From Kineococcus aurantiacus (GTDB taxonomy: Bacteria; Actinomycetota; Actinomycetes; Actinomycetales; Kineococcaceae): DNA of 64,000 bases. The DNA is taken from the NCBI RefSeq assembly GCF_013409345.1, contig NZ_JACCBB010000001.1, forward strand, positions 1,922,001-1,986,000, read 5' to 3'. The translations under genes and the position numbers were made by a program. Every line of letters begins with the position of its first letter. Positions within the stretch are counted from its first letter, which is position 1. Shown piece after piece: positions 50,711 through 59,820 of the stretch. Under the pieces are notes generated by a model. The model saw nothing but the letters and a program-made list of their open reading frames with translations, was not told where the DNA came from and searched no databases.

Positions 50711-53002
50711 ATGGTGTCCCCGCTCGCTCCCGCGCGCCCCACCGCGGGTCGTGTCGCGGGTGGGCTGGCGCTGCTGGTGCTCGCGGCGGCGCTGACGGTG
50801 CTCGCGGTGCACGCACCCGGGCCGGTGCGCACCCCCGTCGCCCTGACCGGGGTCGCGGCCGTCGTCGTGGCCGCGGTCGCGTTCGCGCTCCTGCCCCGCG
50901 GCCGCGCCTGCGACGGGTACGTCGTGGCGGGCACCCTGTGGGGGCTGGGGACGCTGACCGCGGGGCTGTTCCCGACCCGGGACGTGGGCCCGTTCCCGTT
51001 GACGCACCTGGCGTTCGCGGCCGCGGAGCTGGGGACCGTCGTCGTGCTGCTGCAACTGCTGGTGCGCGCCCGCGCGGGCAGCGACGACCCGTCCCTGGTC
51101 GTGGACGCGCTCATGCTGGGCAGCGCGCTGGCCACCGCCGGGTGGGACGCGCTGGCCCGCACGGGTCACCCCGGGGACGCGGGCCGGGTCGCGGCGACCG
51201 TCGTGGTGCTGGCCGCCGGGTCGCTGGTGGCGTGCTCGGCGATCGCGCTGGCCGTGGAGCAGCCCCGGCTGCGGGTGGCGGCGGTGGGTCTGAGCGTCAG
51301 CGGCAGCGGGACGGCGCTGGCCGCGGTGTGCTGGCGGGACCAGCCCGCCGTCGCCGTCGCCGCCGCGGTGCTCGCGCTGGTCGGGGGCGCGGTCGGGATG
51401 GTCCTGCTGCCGCGCGACGGGGTCGTGCGCCGCGGCGGGGAGGCCGCCGCGCGCGCCGCGCGCCGCCTGGAGACCGCCTCGCTGGTGCCGGGCCCGATCC
51501 TGCTGGCCGACCTGCTGCTGCTCGTGGTCAGCCCCCGCGCCGACCCGGTGCTGTACGGGCTGTACGTGGCGGTGCTGGTGACGTTCACGGTCCGGCACGC
51601 CGCGACGGCCCGCTCGGTCGACCGCACGACGGCGCACCTGACGTCCCAGGCCCTGCACGACGGCCTGACGGGCCTGGGCAACCGGGCCCTGCTGGAACGG
51701 GCCCTGTCCACGCCGGCGGGGACGCGGTCGCTGGTGCTCGTCGAGCTCGTCGGCCTCGACGACCTCAACGACGTCCTGGGCGTGGGCACGGGCGACGCCG
51801 TCATCGCGGCCGCGGCCGTGGAGGTGGACCGCGTCGCGGGCCGCCTGGGTGGTCAGTCGTTCCGCACCGGCGGCGACGAGTTCACCGTCGTGCTGCCCGG
51901 GGAGCCCGGGGAGGCCGTGCGCCACGCCGGGGCGGTCGTGGCGGCCCTCACGGCGGCTCCCGGCCGGGTCGCCGGCGCGGGGCGCTTCCCGCTGTCGGCG
52001 GTGGCGGGGGTCGCGGCCTGCCCGTCGGGCGCCGACCACGACGCCGACCACGACGCCGGCGACGTCATGAGGCCGTTCGCGCGCGCCGACATCGCGCGGC
52101 GCGACGCCAAGCCGCGCGGCGGCGGGGCGGTGTCGGTGTACTCGGGGGCGGTCGCGGCCGAGCACGCCCGCCGCACCCTGCTGCGCGAGCGCCTCGCGGC
52201 GGCCGTCGCGGACGGGACGGTGGACGTGCACTTCCAGCCGATCGTCTCGTTCACGACGGGCCGGGTGGAGAAGTTCGAGGCGCTGGCCCGCTGGGAGGAC
52301 GCCGAGCTGGGGCGGATCTCGCCGGTGGAGTTCGTCGCGGTGGCCGAGGAGTCCAACCTCGTGGTCGCCCTGGGTGAGCACGTGCTGCGGACCGCGGTGG
52401 ACCGCGCGGACGCCGCGGGGGTGTTCCGGGCGGGGGCGGGGCTGGCCGTGAACGTGTCCGTCGTGCAGCTGCAGTCGCCGGGGTTCGCCGACATCGTCCG
52501 CGAGCTGATCGTGCGGTACCGGTTCGCCCCGCACCTGCTGACGCTGGAGCTGACCGAGTCGGTGTTCCTGGACCCCGACTCCCCCGCCGAGCGCGTCGTG
52601 ACCGAGCTCGCGGGCCTGGGGTGCCGGGTGGCGATCGACGACTTCGGCACGGGCTACTCGGCGTTCGGGTACCTGGGGCGCCTGCCCGTGCACGTGCTGA
52701 AGGTGGACCGGTCGCTGACGCAGTCGCTGACCGAGGACGTCAACGGGCAGTCGGTGGTGACGGCCGTGGTGGACCTGGCGAACCGGCTGGGCCTGACGGT
52801 GGTCGTGGAGGGCGTGGAGACGGGTGAGCAGGCCGAGGTGTGCCGGTTCATCGGCGCGCCGCTGGGCCAGGGGTGGCTGTACTCGGCGGCCGTGCCGGCC
52901 GCGCTGCTGGGCGAGGAGCTGCGCCGGGTCCACCCCGTGCCGCAGGAGCTGGCCGGGCTCAGGGCGGTGGAGGGGCCGGTGGAGCCGGCCGCTACCGCGT
53001 GA
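50711..53002 (+). CDS. Membrane GGDEF-EAL c-di-GMP protein (paralogue 2)
   Basis: 763 residues. About eight transmembrane helices in residues 15-300 match the arrangement in paralogue 1 (ARPTAGRVAGGLALLVLAAALTVL, WGLGTLTAGLFPT, LAVEQPRLRVAAVGL). The GGDEF domain has an intact FRTGGDEF at about 387, but its upstream DPLTGL is DGLTGLGNR. The EAL domain is complete (KFEALARW at about 523, NVSVVQLQ, ELTESVFLD, IDDFGTGYSAFGYL, VEGVETGEQA, GQGWLYS). It may be bifunctional or have a regulatory GGDEF. The near identity of the EAL halves indicates a tandem duplication split by two minus-strand genes. GTG 50714 is an alternative start. Confidence 0.87.
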   Translation: MVSPLAPARPTAGRVAGGLALLVLAAALTVLAVHAPGPVRTPVALTGVAAVVVAAVAFALLPRGRACDGYVVAGTLWGLGTLTAGLFPTRDVGPFPLTHLAFAAAELGTVVVLLQLLVRARAGSDDPSLVVDALMLGSALATAGWDALARTGHPGDAGRVAATVVVLAAGSLVACSAIALAVEQPRLRVAAVGLSVSGSGTALAAVCWRDQPAVAVAAAVLALVGGAVGMVLLPRDGVVRRGGEAAARAARRLETASLVPGPILLADLLLLVVSPRADPVLYGLYVAVLVTFTVRHAATARSVDRTTAHLTSQALHDGLTGLGNRALLERALSTPAGTRSLVLVELVGLDDLNDVLGVGTGDAVIAAAAVEVDRVAGRLGGQSFRTGGDEFTVVLPGEPGEAVRHAGAVVAALTAAPGRVAGAGRFPLSAVAGVAACPSGADHDADHDAGDVMRPFARADIARRDAKPRGGGAVSVYSGAVAAEHARRTLLRERLAAAVADGTVDVHFQPIVSFTTGRVEKFEALARWEDAELGRISPVEFVAVAEESNLVVALGEHVLRTAVDRADAAGVFRAGAGLAVNVSVVQLQSPGFADIVRELIVRYRFAPHLLTLELTESVFLDPDSPAERVVTELAGLGCRVAIDDFGTGYSAFGYLGRLPVHVLKVDRSLTQSLTEDVNGQSVVTAVVDLANRLGLTVVVEGVETGEQAEVCRFIGAPLGQGWLYSAAVPAALLGEELRRVHPVPQELAGLRAVEGPVEPAATA

Positions 53003-53264
53003 CGGTCTCGGGGGACTCCACGACGAGCCGTTCGCGCAGGAAGGTCTGCAGGTTGGCGCCCAGCGGGTCCCCGGCGTGGGCCTTCTCGGGGTCGTCGAGG
53101 CCGCGTTCGCGCCGGGAGATCACCGGGCCGTCCCGGCGCAGCGATTCCAGGAGCCGACGGGAGTAGGTCCCGCTGAGCAGGCAGTGCAGTGCTTCGGCGC
53201 GGAGGGAGTCGTCGAGTCCGGCGAGCCACTCGTCGTGCGAGGCGATCACGTGAACAGTGTGCAC
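52992..53264 (-). CDS. Small hypothetical protein (90 aa)
   Basis: Not recognised. The sequence VHTVHVIASHDEWLAGLDDSLRAEALHCLLSGTYSRRLLESL looks like a compact helical fold. A charged middle (RRERGLDDPEKAHAGDP) and an acidic-basic tail follow. There is no signal peptide or membrane segment. It overlaps the 3' end of the convergent GGDEF-EAL gene by 11 bp and is divergent from the LOV phosphatase. No SD was found, and the start region lies in a GTGAAC/GTTCAC inverted repeat. It could be a real gene or a spurious frame; residue composition favours a real one. Confidence 0.5.
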   Translation of the reverse strand: MHTVHVIASHDEWLAGLDDSLRAEALHCLLSGTYSRRLLESLRRDGPVISRRERGLDDPEKAHAGDPLGANLQTFLRERLVVESPETVTR

Positions 53265-53278
53265 CCCGGTGGTTCACG
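53249..53278. promoter_or_regulatory. Inverted repeat CGTGAAC-N16-GTTCACG upstream of the LOV phosphatase gene
   Basis: The 7-bp arms are perfect. Another GTTCACTCAC lies at 53327 and a GAACG-TCTC-CGTTC repeat at 53317-53330. The region between the divergent genes therefore holds several related half-sites, possibly for one regulator. Confidence 0.35.
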
Positions 53279-53417
53279 GACCCGACACCCGTCGGCCTCC
53301 TCTCCGCGAGGTGACGGAACGTCTCCGTTCACTCACGCACAGGTGTGGAAACTCGTCCCGCCCACCCCACCGGCACCACGCGGACCACGGCGGCTCGCCG
53401 CTGTCCGACCACGCGGT

Positions 53418-53423
53418 TAGGGT
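53418..53423 (+). promoter_or_regulatory. Possible -10 hexamer TAGGGT for a leaderless transcript
   Basis: TAGGGT ends 7 nt before the ATG of the LOV-GAF-PP2C gene; no Shine-Dalgarno is present. Confidence 0.45.
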
Positions 53424-53430
53424 CGCTGCG

Positions 53431-55542
53431 ATGGACGGGACGAACGCGGCGCTCGCCGGCAGGGGCATCGGCGACCAGCTGCCCGAGGTGCTGCACGGCC
53501 GCCCCGGCGCGGTCCTGCTCGTGCACGTGGGCGACGGCACCGTGCTGTTCGCCAACCCCCTCGCCGAGCAGCTCGCTCCCGGCGTCACGCTGCCGTGCCC
53601 CGTCGACGAGTGGTCCCGGCGGGCCGGGCTGGAGAGCTCGGCGGGCGACGACATCACCGACCCCGCCAACGACGCCTCCCCGCTGTCGCGCATCGCCCAC
53701 GGCGAGCCCGTCCACGGCGAGCGCGTCACCGCCGCCCGCTCCTCGGACATGTCCGGGGTCCGCGAGGCCCTGTGGGTCGTCGGCCTGCCGCTGTCGGACG
53801 CCTCCGCCGACCAGCTCCACGGCCTGGCCCTGGTGGTCCTGCTGCCGCTGCGCGAGGAGGGCATGGTCCGCGACGCGCAGGAGTCGGCCGAGCAGCTGCA
53901 CAGCCGCGCCGTCCTGGCCAGCGACCTGTCGTTCACCATCTCCGACCCCAACCTGCCCGACAACCCGCTCGTCTGGATCAACCCCGCCTTCGAGAAGGTC
54001 ACCGGTTACGGCAAGGACGTCGTCGGGCAGAACTGCCGCTTCCTGCAGGGGCCGGACACCGACGTCGAGGCCGTGCGGCGCATCCGCAAGGCCCTGCGCG
54101 AGGGCGACACGATCACCGAGCTGCTGCTGAACTACCGCAAGGACGGGACGGCCTTCTGGAACGAGGTCGTCATCTCCCCCGTCAAGGACTCCACGGGCCG
54201 CGTCACCCACTTCGTCGGCGTCCAGTCCGACGTGACGCTGCGCGTGCAGGCCGAGCGCGAGCGCGACGCCGCGCTCGCCGTGGCCCGCGACGCCCGGCGC
54301 CGCCTGGAGTTCCTCTCCGGGGTCACCGACAAGCTGTCCGAGGTCCTGGACCCCCTCGCCGCCCAGGACCTCCTGCCCTCCCTGGTGGTGCCCGACTTCG
54401 CCGAGTGGGCGTTCGCGACCCTGCTCGACGCGACGGGCCGCACCCGGCACATCCGCGCCTCGCACTCCGACCCCGCCAGGGCGTCGGACGCGGCCCGCTT
54501 TCAGGAGCTGCACGCCGCCCTCGGCGACAACTCCCTGTCCATGCAGGTGCTGCGCGGGGAGGTCGGGCCGTCCCTGGTGACCGTCGAGGACGACCACGTC
54601 GACGCCGTCACCCGGACCGAGGAGATCGCGCAGGTGCTGCGCCGGCTGGGCCTGGGCAGCGCCGTCGTCGTGCCGCTGCGCGCGCGGGGCCAGGTCACCG
54701 GGTCCCTGACCCTGCTGTCGGGGCCGGACCGCCCGCCGTTCACCGAGGACGACCTGGCCACCGCGACGGACCTGGGCGCCCGGGCGGGCGTCGCGCTGGA
54801 GAACGCGCGGCTGTACGCCCAGCAGCGGACGTCGTCGGAGACGCTGCAGCGCAGCCTGCTCACCGACCCGCGCGACGCGCCGGGGCTGTCGATCGCGACG
54901 CGGTACCTGCCCGCGGCCGAGGCCGCGCAGGTCGGCGGGGACTGGTACGACGCCTTCACCCAGCCCGACGGCTCGAGCGTCGTCGTCATCGGCGACGTCA
55001 TGGGCCACGACGTGTCGGCGGCCGCGGCGATGGGCCAGGTCCGCACCCTGGTGCGCGCGCTGGCCTACGACCGCGCCGCCGAGCCGGCGGAGGTCGTGGG
55101 CCGGCTCGACGGGCTGCTGGCCGGGCTGGGGATGACGACGCTGGCCACGGCCGTCGTGCTGCAGGTCGTGGCAGGCGACGACGACGACCGGCACGTGCGG
55201 TGGTGCACCGCCGGCCACCTGCCGCCCGTCGTGGTCGACCCCGACGGCAGCGTGCGGGTGCTGGAGGGCGACGGCATCGTGCTGGGCCTGGGCCCGGGGC
55301 AGGTGCGCACCCAGCACGAGTCGACCCTGCCGGTGGGGTCGGTGCTGCTGCTGTACACCGACGGGCTCGTCGAGCGCCGCGACCGCTCGATGACCGACCG
55401 GCTGGGCGAGCTGCGCGAGGTCGCCCGGGACCTCGGGGGCTTGGGCGTGCACGACCTGTGCGACGCGCTGCTGGCGCGGATGCTGCCCGAGGGCAGCGAC
55501 GACGACGTGGCGATCGTGGCGCTGCGCGTCGAACCCCGCTGA
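53431..55542 (+). CDS. PAS-LOV-GAF-PP2C (SpoIIE-type) phosphatase
   Basis: 703 residues. An N-terminal PAS-like domain (about 20-150; GAVLLVHVGDGTVLFANPLAEQL) is followed by a LOV domain with VVGQNCRFLQGPDTDVEAVRRI, the photoactive Cys at about 202, and NYRKDGTAFWNEVVISPVKD. A GAF domain (about 305-465) then leads to the PP2C domain (about 475-703): EAAQVGGDWYDAFTQPDG, VIGDVMGHDVSAAAAMGQVR, LLLYTDGLVERRDRS and DDDVAIVALRVEPR. Light-driven adduct formation would control dephosphorylation of an anti-anti-sigma factor. It lies in tandem with a second PP2C gene and near an RsbW-like ATPase, which supports a partner-switching circuit. Confidence 0.9.
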   Translation: MDGTNAALAGRGIGDQLPEVLHGRPGAVLLVHVGDGTVLFANPLAEQLAPGVTLPCPVDEWSRRAGLESSAGDDITDPANDASPLSRIAHGEPVHGERVTAARSSDMSGVREALWVVGLPLSDASADQLHGLALVVLLPLREEGMVRDAQESAEQLHSRAVLASDLSFTISDPNLPDNPLVWINPAFEKVTGYGKDVVGQNCRFLQGPDTDVEAVRRIRKALREGDTITELLLNYRKDGTAFWNEVVISPVKDSTGRVTHFVGVQSDVTLRVQAERERDAALAVARDARRRLEFLSGVTDKLSEVLDPLAAQDLLPSLVVPDFAEWAFATLLDATGRTRHIRASHSDPARASDAARFQELHAALGDNSLSMQVLRGEVGPSLVTVEDDHVDAVTRTEEIAQVLRRLGLGSAVVVPLRARGQVTGSLTLLSGPDRPPFTEDDLATATDLGARAGVALENARLYAQQRTSSETLQRSLLTDPRDAPGLSIATRYLPAAEAAQVGGDWYDAFTQPDGSSVVVIGDVMGHDVSAAAAMGQVRTLVRALAYDRAAEPAEVVGRLDGLLAGLGMTTLATAVVLQVVAGDDDDRHVRWCTAGHLPPVVVDPDGSVRVLEGDGIVLGLGPGQVRTQHESTLPVGSVLLLYTDGLVERRDRSMTDRLGELREVARDLGGLGVHDLCDALLARMLPEGSDDDVAIVALRVEPR

Positions 55543-55566
55543 CCACTCCACTGACCACCCCGCTGA
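55540..55566 (+). repeat. 12-bp tandem repeat with three in-frame stop codons
   Basis: CGCTGACCACTC, CACTGACCACCC and CGCTGACGACGC follow one another at the end of the LOV-GAF-PP2C gene. TGA at 55540, 55552 and 55564 are all in the gene's frame. Confidence 0.7.
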
Positions 55567-55591
55567 CGACGCTGTGTAGAAGTTTCGTCGG

Positions 55592-55608
55592 CACGGTCAC
55601 TCACCGTG
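55592..55608. promoter_or_regulatory. Inverted repeat CACGGT-CACTC-ACCGTG upstream of the second PP2C gene
   Basis: A perfect 6-bp inverted repeat around 5 nt, 57 bp before the start of the GAF-PAS-PAS-GAF-PP2C gene. It shares TCACTCAC with the region upstream of the LOV phosphatase. It could be an operator or a leader hairpin. Confidence 0.3.
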
Positions 55609-55664
55609 GTCCATGATGGTCGGGCGCACACACCGTCAGCGCCCGACCACGCGGAGGTACCAGG

Positions 55665-58229
55665 GTGACTGACCAGGCCGACGAGGCATCCCGCTCCGCC
55701 GCCACCGGCCGCCTCCTGCGGGCCGCCCCCCGCGAGACCCTGGAGGTCGTCGCCGACCTCGCCGGCCGCCTCCTGGGCGCCACCTCCGCCGAGGTCGCCC
55801 TCCTCACCGACGTCCGGCACACCGTCACCGCCGTCGGCGAGGCCGCGTCCCGCCGCGGCACCACGATGGCCCGTGCGGACGCCCTGTGCGACGTCGTCGT
55901 CCGGCAGCGCGCACCTCTCGTCGTCACCGACGCCCACCGCGACGACCGCGTGCGCGACCTCGGGGCCGTGCGCGCCGGGATGCTCGGCTCCTACCTCGGC
56001 GTCCCCATGGTCGCCGACGACGGCCACGTCGTCGGGTCCCTGTGCGTGCACCAGCAGGGACCGCGCGGCTGGAGCGAGCACGACACCCGGACCCTGCGCG
56101 AGCTCGCCGCCATCGCCACCGGCCACCTCGAGGTCGCCGCCCTCGCCGAGGAGTACCGCGACACCCAGCGCGCCGCCGCCCTGGAAGGCGCCGCGCACGC
56201 CGCCGGCATCGGCACCTGGGACTACGACGTCACCACCGGCGGCCTCGTGTGGGACGACGTCCTGCTGGACCTGTTCGGCCTGACCCCCGCGACGTTCGGC
56301 GGCACCGTCGACTGGTTCTTCGGCGCCGTCCACCCCGCCGACCGCGACCACCTGGCCGAGGTCGTCGCCGCGTCCGTGCGCGACGCCTCGCTCTACGAGG
56401 CCGAGTTCCGCATCCTGCGCCCCGACGGGTCCACGCGCTGGGTCGTCGCCCGCGGCCGGCCCCTGACCGACGCCGCCGGGCGGACCGTGCGCATGGTCGG
56501 CGCCGTCACCGACGTCACCGCCGTGCGCGAGGGCGAGGAACGCCTCGGCGCGGTCCTGGAGACCATGGCCGTCGGGTACGTCGCCGTCGACCGCGACTGG
56601 CGCTTCACCTACGTCAACACCGAGGCCGAGCGGGTCCTGGGCCCGACCCGCGCCGGGCTCCTCGGACGCAGCCTCTGGGAGGCGTTCCCCGCGGCCGTCG
56701 GCACCGAGCTGGAGCAGCGGTACCGCTCCGTCGCCGAGACCGGCCGCGAGGTGTCCTTCGACACGCACTACCCCGCCCCCCTGGACGCCTGGTTCGAGGT
56801 CCGCGCCGTCCCCACCCGCGACGGCGTCGGGATCTACTTCCTGGACATCACCGAACGCCGTGCGGCGCAGGCCGCGGCGGAGGCGAACCGGGACCGCGCG
56901 ACGGTCCTGGCGCGGGTGGCGTCCTCGTTCACCGAGAACCCCGACGTCGAGGACGCCCTCGTCGAGGCCGCCCGCACGCTCGTGCCGCGGTACGCGGACT
57001 GGGTGGTCGCTTCGGTGTTCGACGACGGCCCGGCCGACTGGCGCACCCGGCTGCGCGACGTCGGCGCCGTCCACCGGGACCCCGCCCGCGCCGGGCTGCT
57101 GGAGGAGTACCGCCGCGCCCGCGCCGGGGCCTGGTCGGCGTCCTCCGCCGCGCGCGCCGTCCTGCTGGAGGGCAGGCCCACCCGGCTGCAGCACTCCGAC
57201 CCGTCGGTGATCGGCCGCCAGCTCCTCACCGGCCGGGCCCACGACCTCCTGCGGGAACTGGCCCCGGACTCGACGCTCGTGCTGCCGCTGCTCGGCCGCG
57301 GCCGCACGCGCGGGCTGCTGACCCTCGTGCGCGGCGCCGGCCGGCCCCCGTTCGGCGACGAGGAGGTCACCGAGCTGGAGGACCTGACCCGGCAGATCGG
57401 CCTGGGCCTGGACAACGGCCGCCTGCACGCCGAGCAGCGCGGCCTGGCCGAGGAGCTGCAGCTGAGCCTGCTGACCGAGCTGCCCCAGCCCGACCACCTG
57501 CACCTCGTGACCCGGTACGTCGCGGCCGCCGACGGCGCCCAGGTCGGCGGCGACTGGTACGACGGGTTCCTCACCGGCGACGGCCGCACCTGCCTGGTCA
57601 TCGGCGACGTCACCGGTCACGACCGCGGCGCCGCCGCCGCGATGGCCCAGGTGCGCAACGTGCTGCGCGGCATCGCGCACGCCCTCGACGGTCCCCCCTC
57701 CCGGGTCCTGCGAGCCCTCGACCGGGCCGTGCACGACCTGGCCGTCGGCACGCTGGGGACCGCCGTGCTCGCCCAGCTGGAGCAGACCCCGGCCGACCGC
57801 GCCGCCGGCCGGCGCGTCCTGCGCTGGTCCAACGCCGGGCACCTGCCCCCGCTGCTGCTGCGCGCCGACGGGACCGCCGAGCTGCTCGACCGCCCCGCGG
57901 ACCTGCTGCTGGGCCTGGCGCCGGGGACCGGGCGCAGCGACCACAGCGCGGTCCTGCACGACGGCGACACCGTCGTCCTCTACACCGACGGGCTCGTCGA
58001 GCGCCGCGGCGAGGACCTCGACGAGGGGCTGGAACGGTTGCGCCGCACCGTGGCCGACCTCGCCGGCCGGGACCCCGACGAGCTGTGTGACGAGCTGCTG
58101 GAGCGGCTGTCGGACGGCCGCGAGGACGACGTGGCGCTGCTCGTCCTGCGCCTGCACCCCCAGGGCGTCACCCGCCCGGCCGGGGCCGGTCCCGCGCTCC
58201 TGCCCGAGGACCTCGCCGGCGAGGTGTGA
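55665..58229 (+). CDS. GAF-PAS-PAS-GAF-PP2C (SpoIIE-type) phosphatase
   Basis: 854 residues. The first GAF domain (about 20-165; EVALLTDVRHTVTAVGEAA, GSYLGVPMVADDGHVVGSLCVH) is followed by two PAS domains (about 180-290 with GIGTWDYDVTTGGLVWDD; 295-400 with VGYVAVDRDWRFTYVNTEAERVLG). A second GAF domain (about 415-590) precedes the PP2C domain (about 600-830): GAQVGGDWYDGFLTGDG, VIGDVTGHDRGAAAAMAQVR, VLYTDGLVERRGED and REDDVALLVLRLHP. No LOV cysteine is present, so it senses something other than blue light. GGAGGT lies just before the GTG start. It is probably co-functional with the adjacent LOV phosphatase and the convergent RsbW-like ATPase. Confidence 0.9.
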   Translation: MTDQADEASRSAATGRLLRAAPRETLEVVADLAGRLLGATSAEVALLTDVRHTVTAVGEAASRRGTTMARADALCDVVVRQRAPLVVTDAHRDDRVRDLGAVRAGMLGSYLGVPMVADDGHVVGSLCVHQQGPRGWSEHDTRTLRELAAIATGHLEVAALAEEYRDTQRAAALEGAAHAAGIGTWDYDVTTGGLVWDDVLLDLFGLTPATFGGTVDWFFGAVHPADRDHLAEVVAASVRDASLYEAEFRILRPDGSTRWVVARGRPLTDAAGRTVRMVGAVTDVTAVREGEERLGAVLETMAVGYVAVDRDWRFTYVNTEAERVLGPTRAGLLGRSLWEAFPAAVGTELEQRYRSVAETGREVSFDTHYPAPLDAWFEVRAVPTRDGVGIYFLDITERRAAQAAAEANRDRATVLARVASSFTENPDVEDALVEAARTLVPRYADWVVASVFDDGPADWRTRLRDVGAVHRDPARAGLLEEYRRARAGAWSASSAARAVLLEGRPTRLQHSDPSVIGRQLLTGRAHDLLRELAPDSTLVLPLLGRGRTRGLLTLVRGAGRPPFGDEEVTELEDLTRQIGLGLDNGRLHAEQRGLAEELQLSLLTELPQPDHLHLVTRYVAAADGAQVGGDWYDGFLTGDGRTCLVIGDVTGHDRGAAAAMAQVRNVLRGIAHALDGPPSRVLRALDRAVHDLAVGTLGTAVLAQLEQTPADRAAGRRVLRWSNAGHLPPLLLRADGTAELLDRPADLLLGLAPGTGRSDHSAVLHDGDTVVLYTDGLVERRGEDLDEGLERLRRTVADLAGRDPDELCDELLERLSDGREDDVALLVLRLHPQGVTRPAGAGPALLPEDLAGEV

Positions 58230-58240
58230 AGGGGGCGCGC

Positions 58241-58642
58241 TCAGGCCGGGACGCGCGCGGGCACGTCGCACCACACCGTCTTGCCGTGGTCCTCGACGCG
58301 CACGCCCCACGCCGAGCACACCGAGGCGACCAGCCCCACCCCGCGCCCGGACTCCGCGCGCGGCCCCGGCTGCAGGTGCCGCGGCTGCCGCGGGCTGCCG
58401 TCGCTGACCTCCAGGTGCACGACGCCGTCACGGCAGTCCAGGCTGGCCCGCACGGGCGGCGCGCCGTGCTCGACGGCGTTGACGGCCAGCTCGGAGACCA
58501 CCAGCAGCGTCGTCTCCAGCACCTCCCCGCCGTGGTCCGGGCACCACCGGGCGCGCACGAACTCCCTCGCCCGGCGCGCGGCCGTCAGGTCCGCGGGCAG
58601 GTCGAGGTCGGCCGTCGGCGTCACCTCGCACACGTCGACCAT
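58241..58642 (-). CDS. RsbW-like ATP-binding protein (anti-sigma factor kinase family)
   Basis: 133 residues. An HATPase_c domain of the RsbW/SpoIIAB type has the N-box TLLVVSELAVNAVEHG, the G1 box HLEVSDGSPRQP and the G2 region GRGVGLVASVCSAWGV. The DLDLPADLTAARRAREFVR entry is typical of the many small actinobacterial members. These bind and inhibit a sigma factor or phosphorylate an anti-anti-sigma protein, opposing PP2C phosphatases such as the two encoded just upstream on the other strand. No sigma factor gene is in the window. ATG 58642 is chosen from family length. Confidence 0.87.
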   Translation of the reverse strand: MVDVCEVTPTADLDLPADLTAARRAREFVRARWCPDHGGEVLETTLLVVSELAVNAVEHGAPPVRASLDCRDGVVHLEVSDGSPRQPRHLQPGPRAESGRGVGLVASVCSAWGVRVEDHGKTVWCDVPARVPA

Positions 58643-58715
58643 GGTGGGCCCCGGACGGCGGGGCCGCTTCTGGTAGAAGCCGCAACCACCCCGCGCCGTC
58701 CCGCCGGGGCCGGGG

Positions 58716-58721
58716 TAGCGT
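58716..58721 (+). promoter_or_regulatory. Possible -10 hexamer TAGCGT of the alcohol dehydrogenase gene
   Basis: TAGCGT lies 55 nt before the GTG start, which has its own GGGAGA ribosome binding site. No clear -35 element. Confidence 0.3.
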
Positions 58722-58776
58722 CGGGGTGGCGCAACGGCGCGCACACCCCTGAACCACCGACCCCCCGGGAGACGTC

Positions 58777-59820
58777 GTGCCCACCACCGTGAAGGCTTAC
58801 GCCGCCACGTCCGCCACCGAACCGCTGACCCCCTTCGAGGTCGAGCGCCGCGACGTGGGGCCCAAGGACGTCGCGATCGCCATCGAGTTCGCCGGCATCT
58901 GCCACTCCGACATCCACACCGCCCGCTCCGAGTGGGGCCCGGCGACCTACCCCGTCGTCGTCGGCCACGAGATCGCCGGGACCGTCACCGAGGTCGGCGC
59001 CGAGGTGACCAAGTTCAAGGTCGGCGACCGCGTCGGCGTCGGCTGCATGGTCGACTCCTGCGGCCACTGCAAGAACTGCCTCGCCGGGAACGAGCAGTTC
59101 TGCCTCGAGGGCAACGTCGGCACCTACAACAGCGTCGGCAAGGACGGCCAGCCCACCCACGGCGGCTACTCGCAGGCCATCGTCGTGACCGAGGGCTTCG
59201 TCTGCAGCATCCCCGACGGCATCGCGCTCGACGTCGCCGCCCCGCTGCTGTGCGCCGGGATCACCACCTACTCCCCGCTGCGGCACTGGGGCGCCGGCCC
59301 CGGCAAGAACGTCGCCGTCGTCGGCATGGGCGGCCTGGGCCACATGGCCGTCAAGATCGCCGCCGCCATGGGCGCCGAGGTGACCGTCCTGTCGCAGTCG
59401 CTGAAGAAGCAGGAGGACGGGCTGCGCCTGGGCGCCTCGCACTACTACGCGACCTCCGACCCGGACACCTTCGAGCAGCTCAAGGGCTCGTTCGACCTGA
59501 TCATCAACACGGTCAGCGCCCAGCTCGACTTCGACGCCTACCTGTCGCTGCTCGACGTCAACGGCGCGTTCGTCAACGTCGGCCTGCCCGAGGACCCGGT
59601 CTCGCTGCGCATGTTCTCCGTCGTCATGGGCAACCGCAGCTTCGCCGGCTCCAACATCGGCGGCATCCGCGAGACCCAGGAGATGCTGGACTTCTGCGCC
59701 GAGCACGGCATCGGCTCCGAGGTCGAGGTCATCCCGGCGGAGCAGGTCAACGAGGCGTACGAGCGCGTCCTGGCCTCCGACGTGCGGTACCGGTTCGTCA
59801 TCGACACCTCGACCCTCTGA
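58777..59820 (+). CDS. Zinc-dependent NAD(P) alcohol dehydrogenase (cinnamyl-alcohol/AdhC type)
   Basis: 347 residues. Catalytic zinc ligands are in [17 protein letters not shown] and [10 protein letters not shown], and the structural zinc site is [17 protein letters not shown]. The Rossmann motif [28 protein letters not shown] and the substrate-side [15 protein letters not shown] are typical of the cinnamyl/YahK-like branch, which is usually NADPH-specific and reduces a broad range of aldehydes. It is followed directly by a stop-codon-rich repeat and an F420-reductase-like gene on the same strand. Confidence 0.9.
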   Translation: MPTTVKAYAATSATEPLTPFEVERRDVGPKDVAIAIEFAGICHSDIHTARSEWGPATYPVVVGHEIAGTVTEVGAEVTKFKVGDRVGVGCMVDSCGHCKNCLAGNEQFCLEGNVGTYNSVGKDGQPTHGGYSQAIVVTEGFVCSIPDGIALDVAAPLLCAGITTYSPLRHWGAGPGKNVAVVGMGGLGHMAVKIAAAMGAEVTVLSQSLKKQEDGLRLGASHYYATSDPDTFEQLKGSFDLIINTVSAQLDFDAYLSLLDVNGAFVNVGLPEDPVSLRMFSVVMGNRSFAGSNIGGIRETQEMLDFCAEHGIGSEVEVIPAEQVNEAYERVLASDVRYRFVIDTSTL

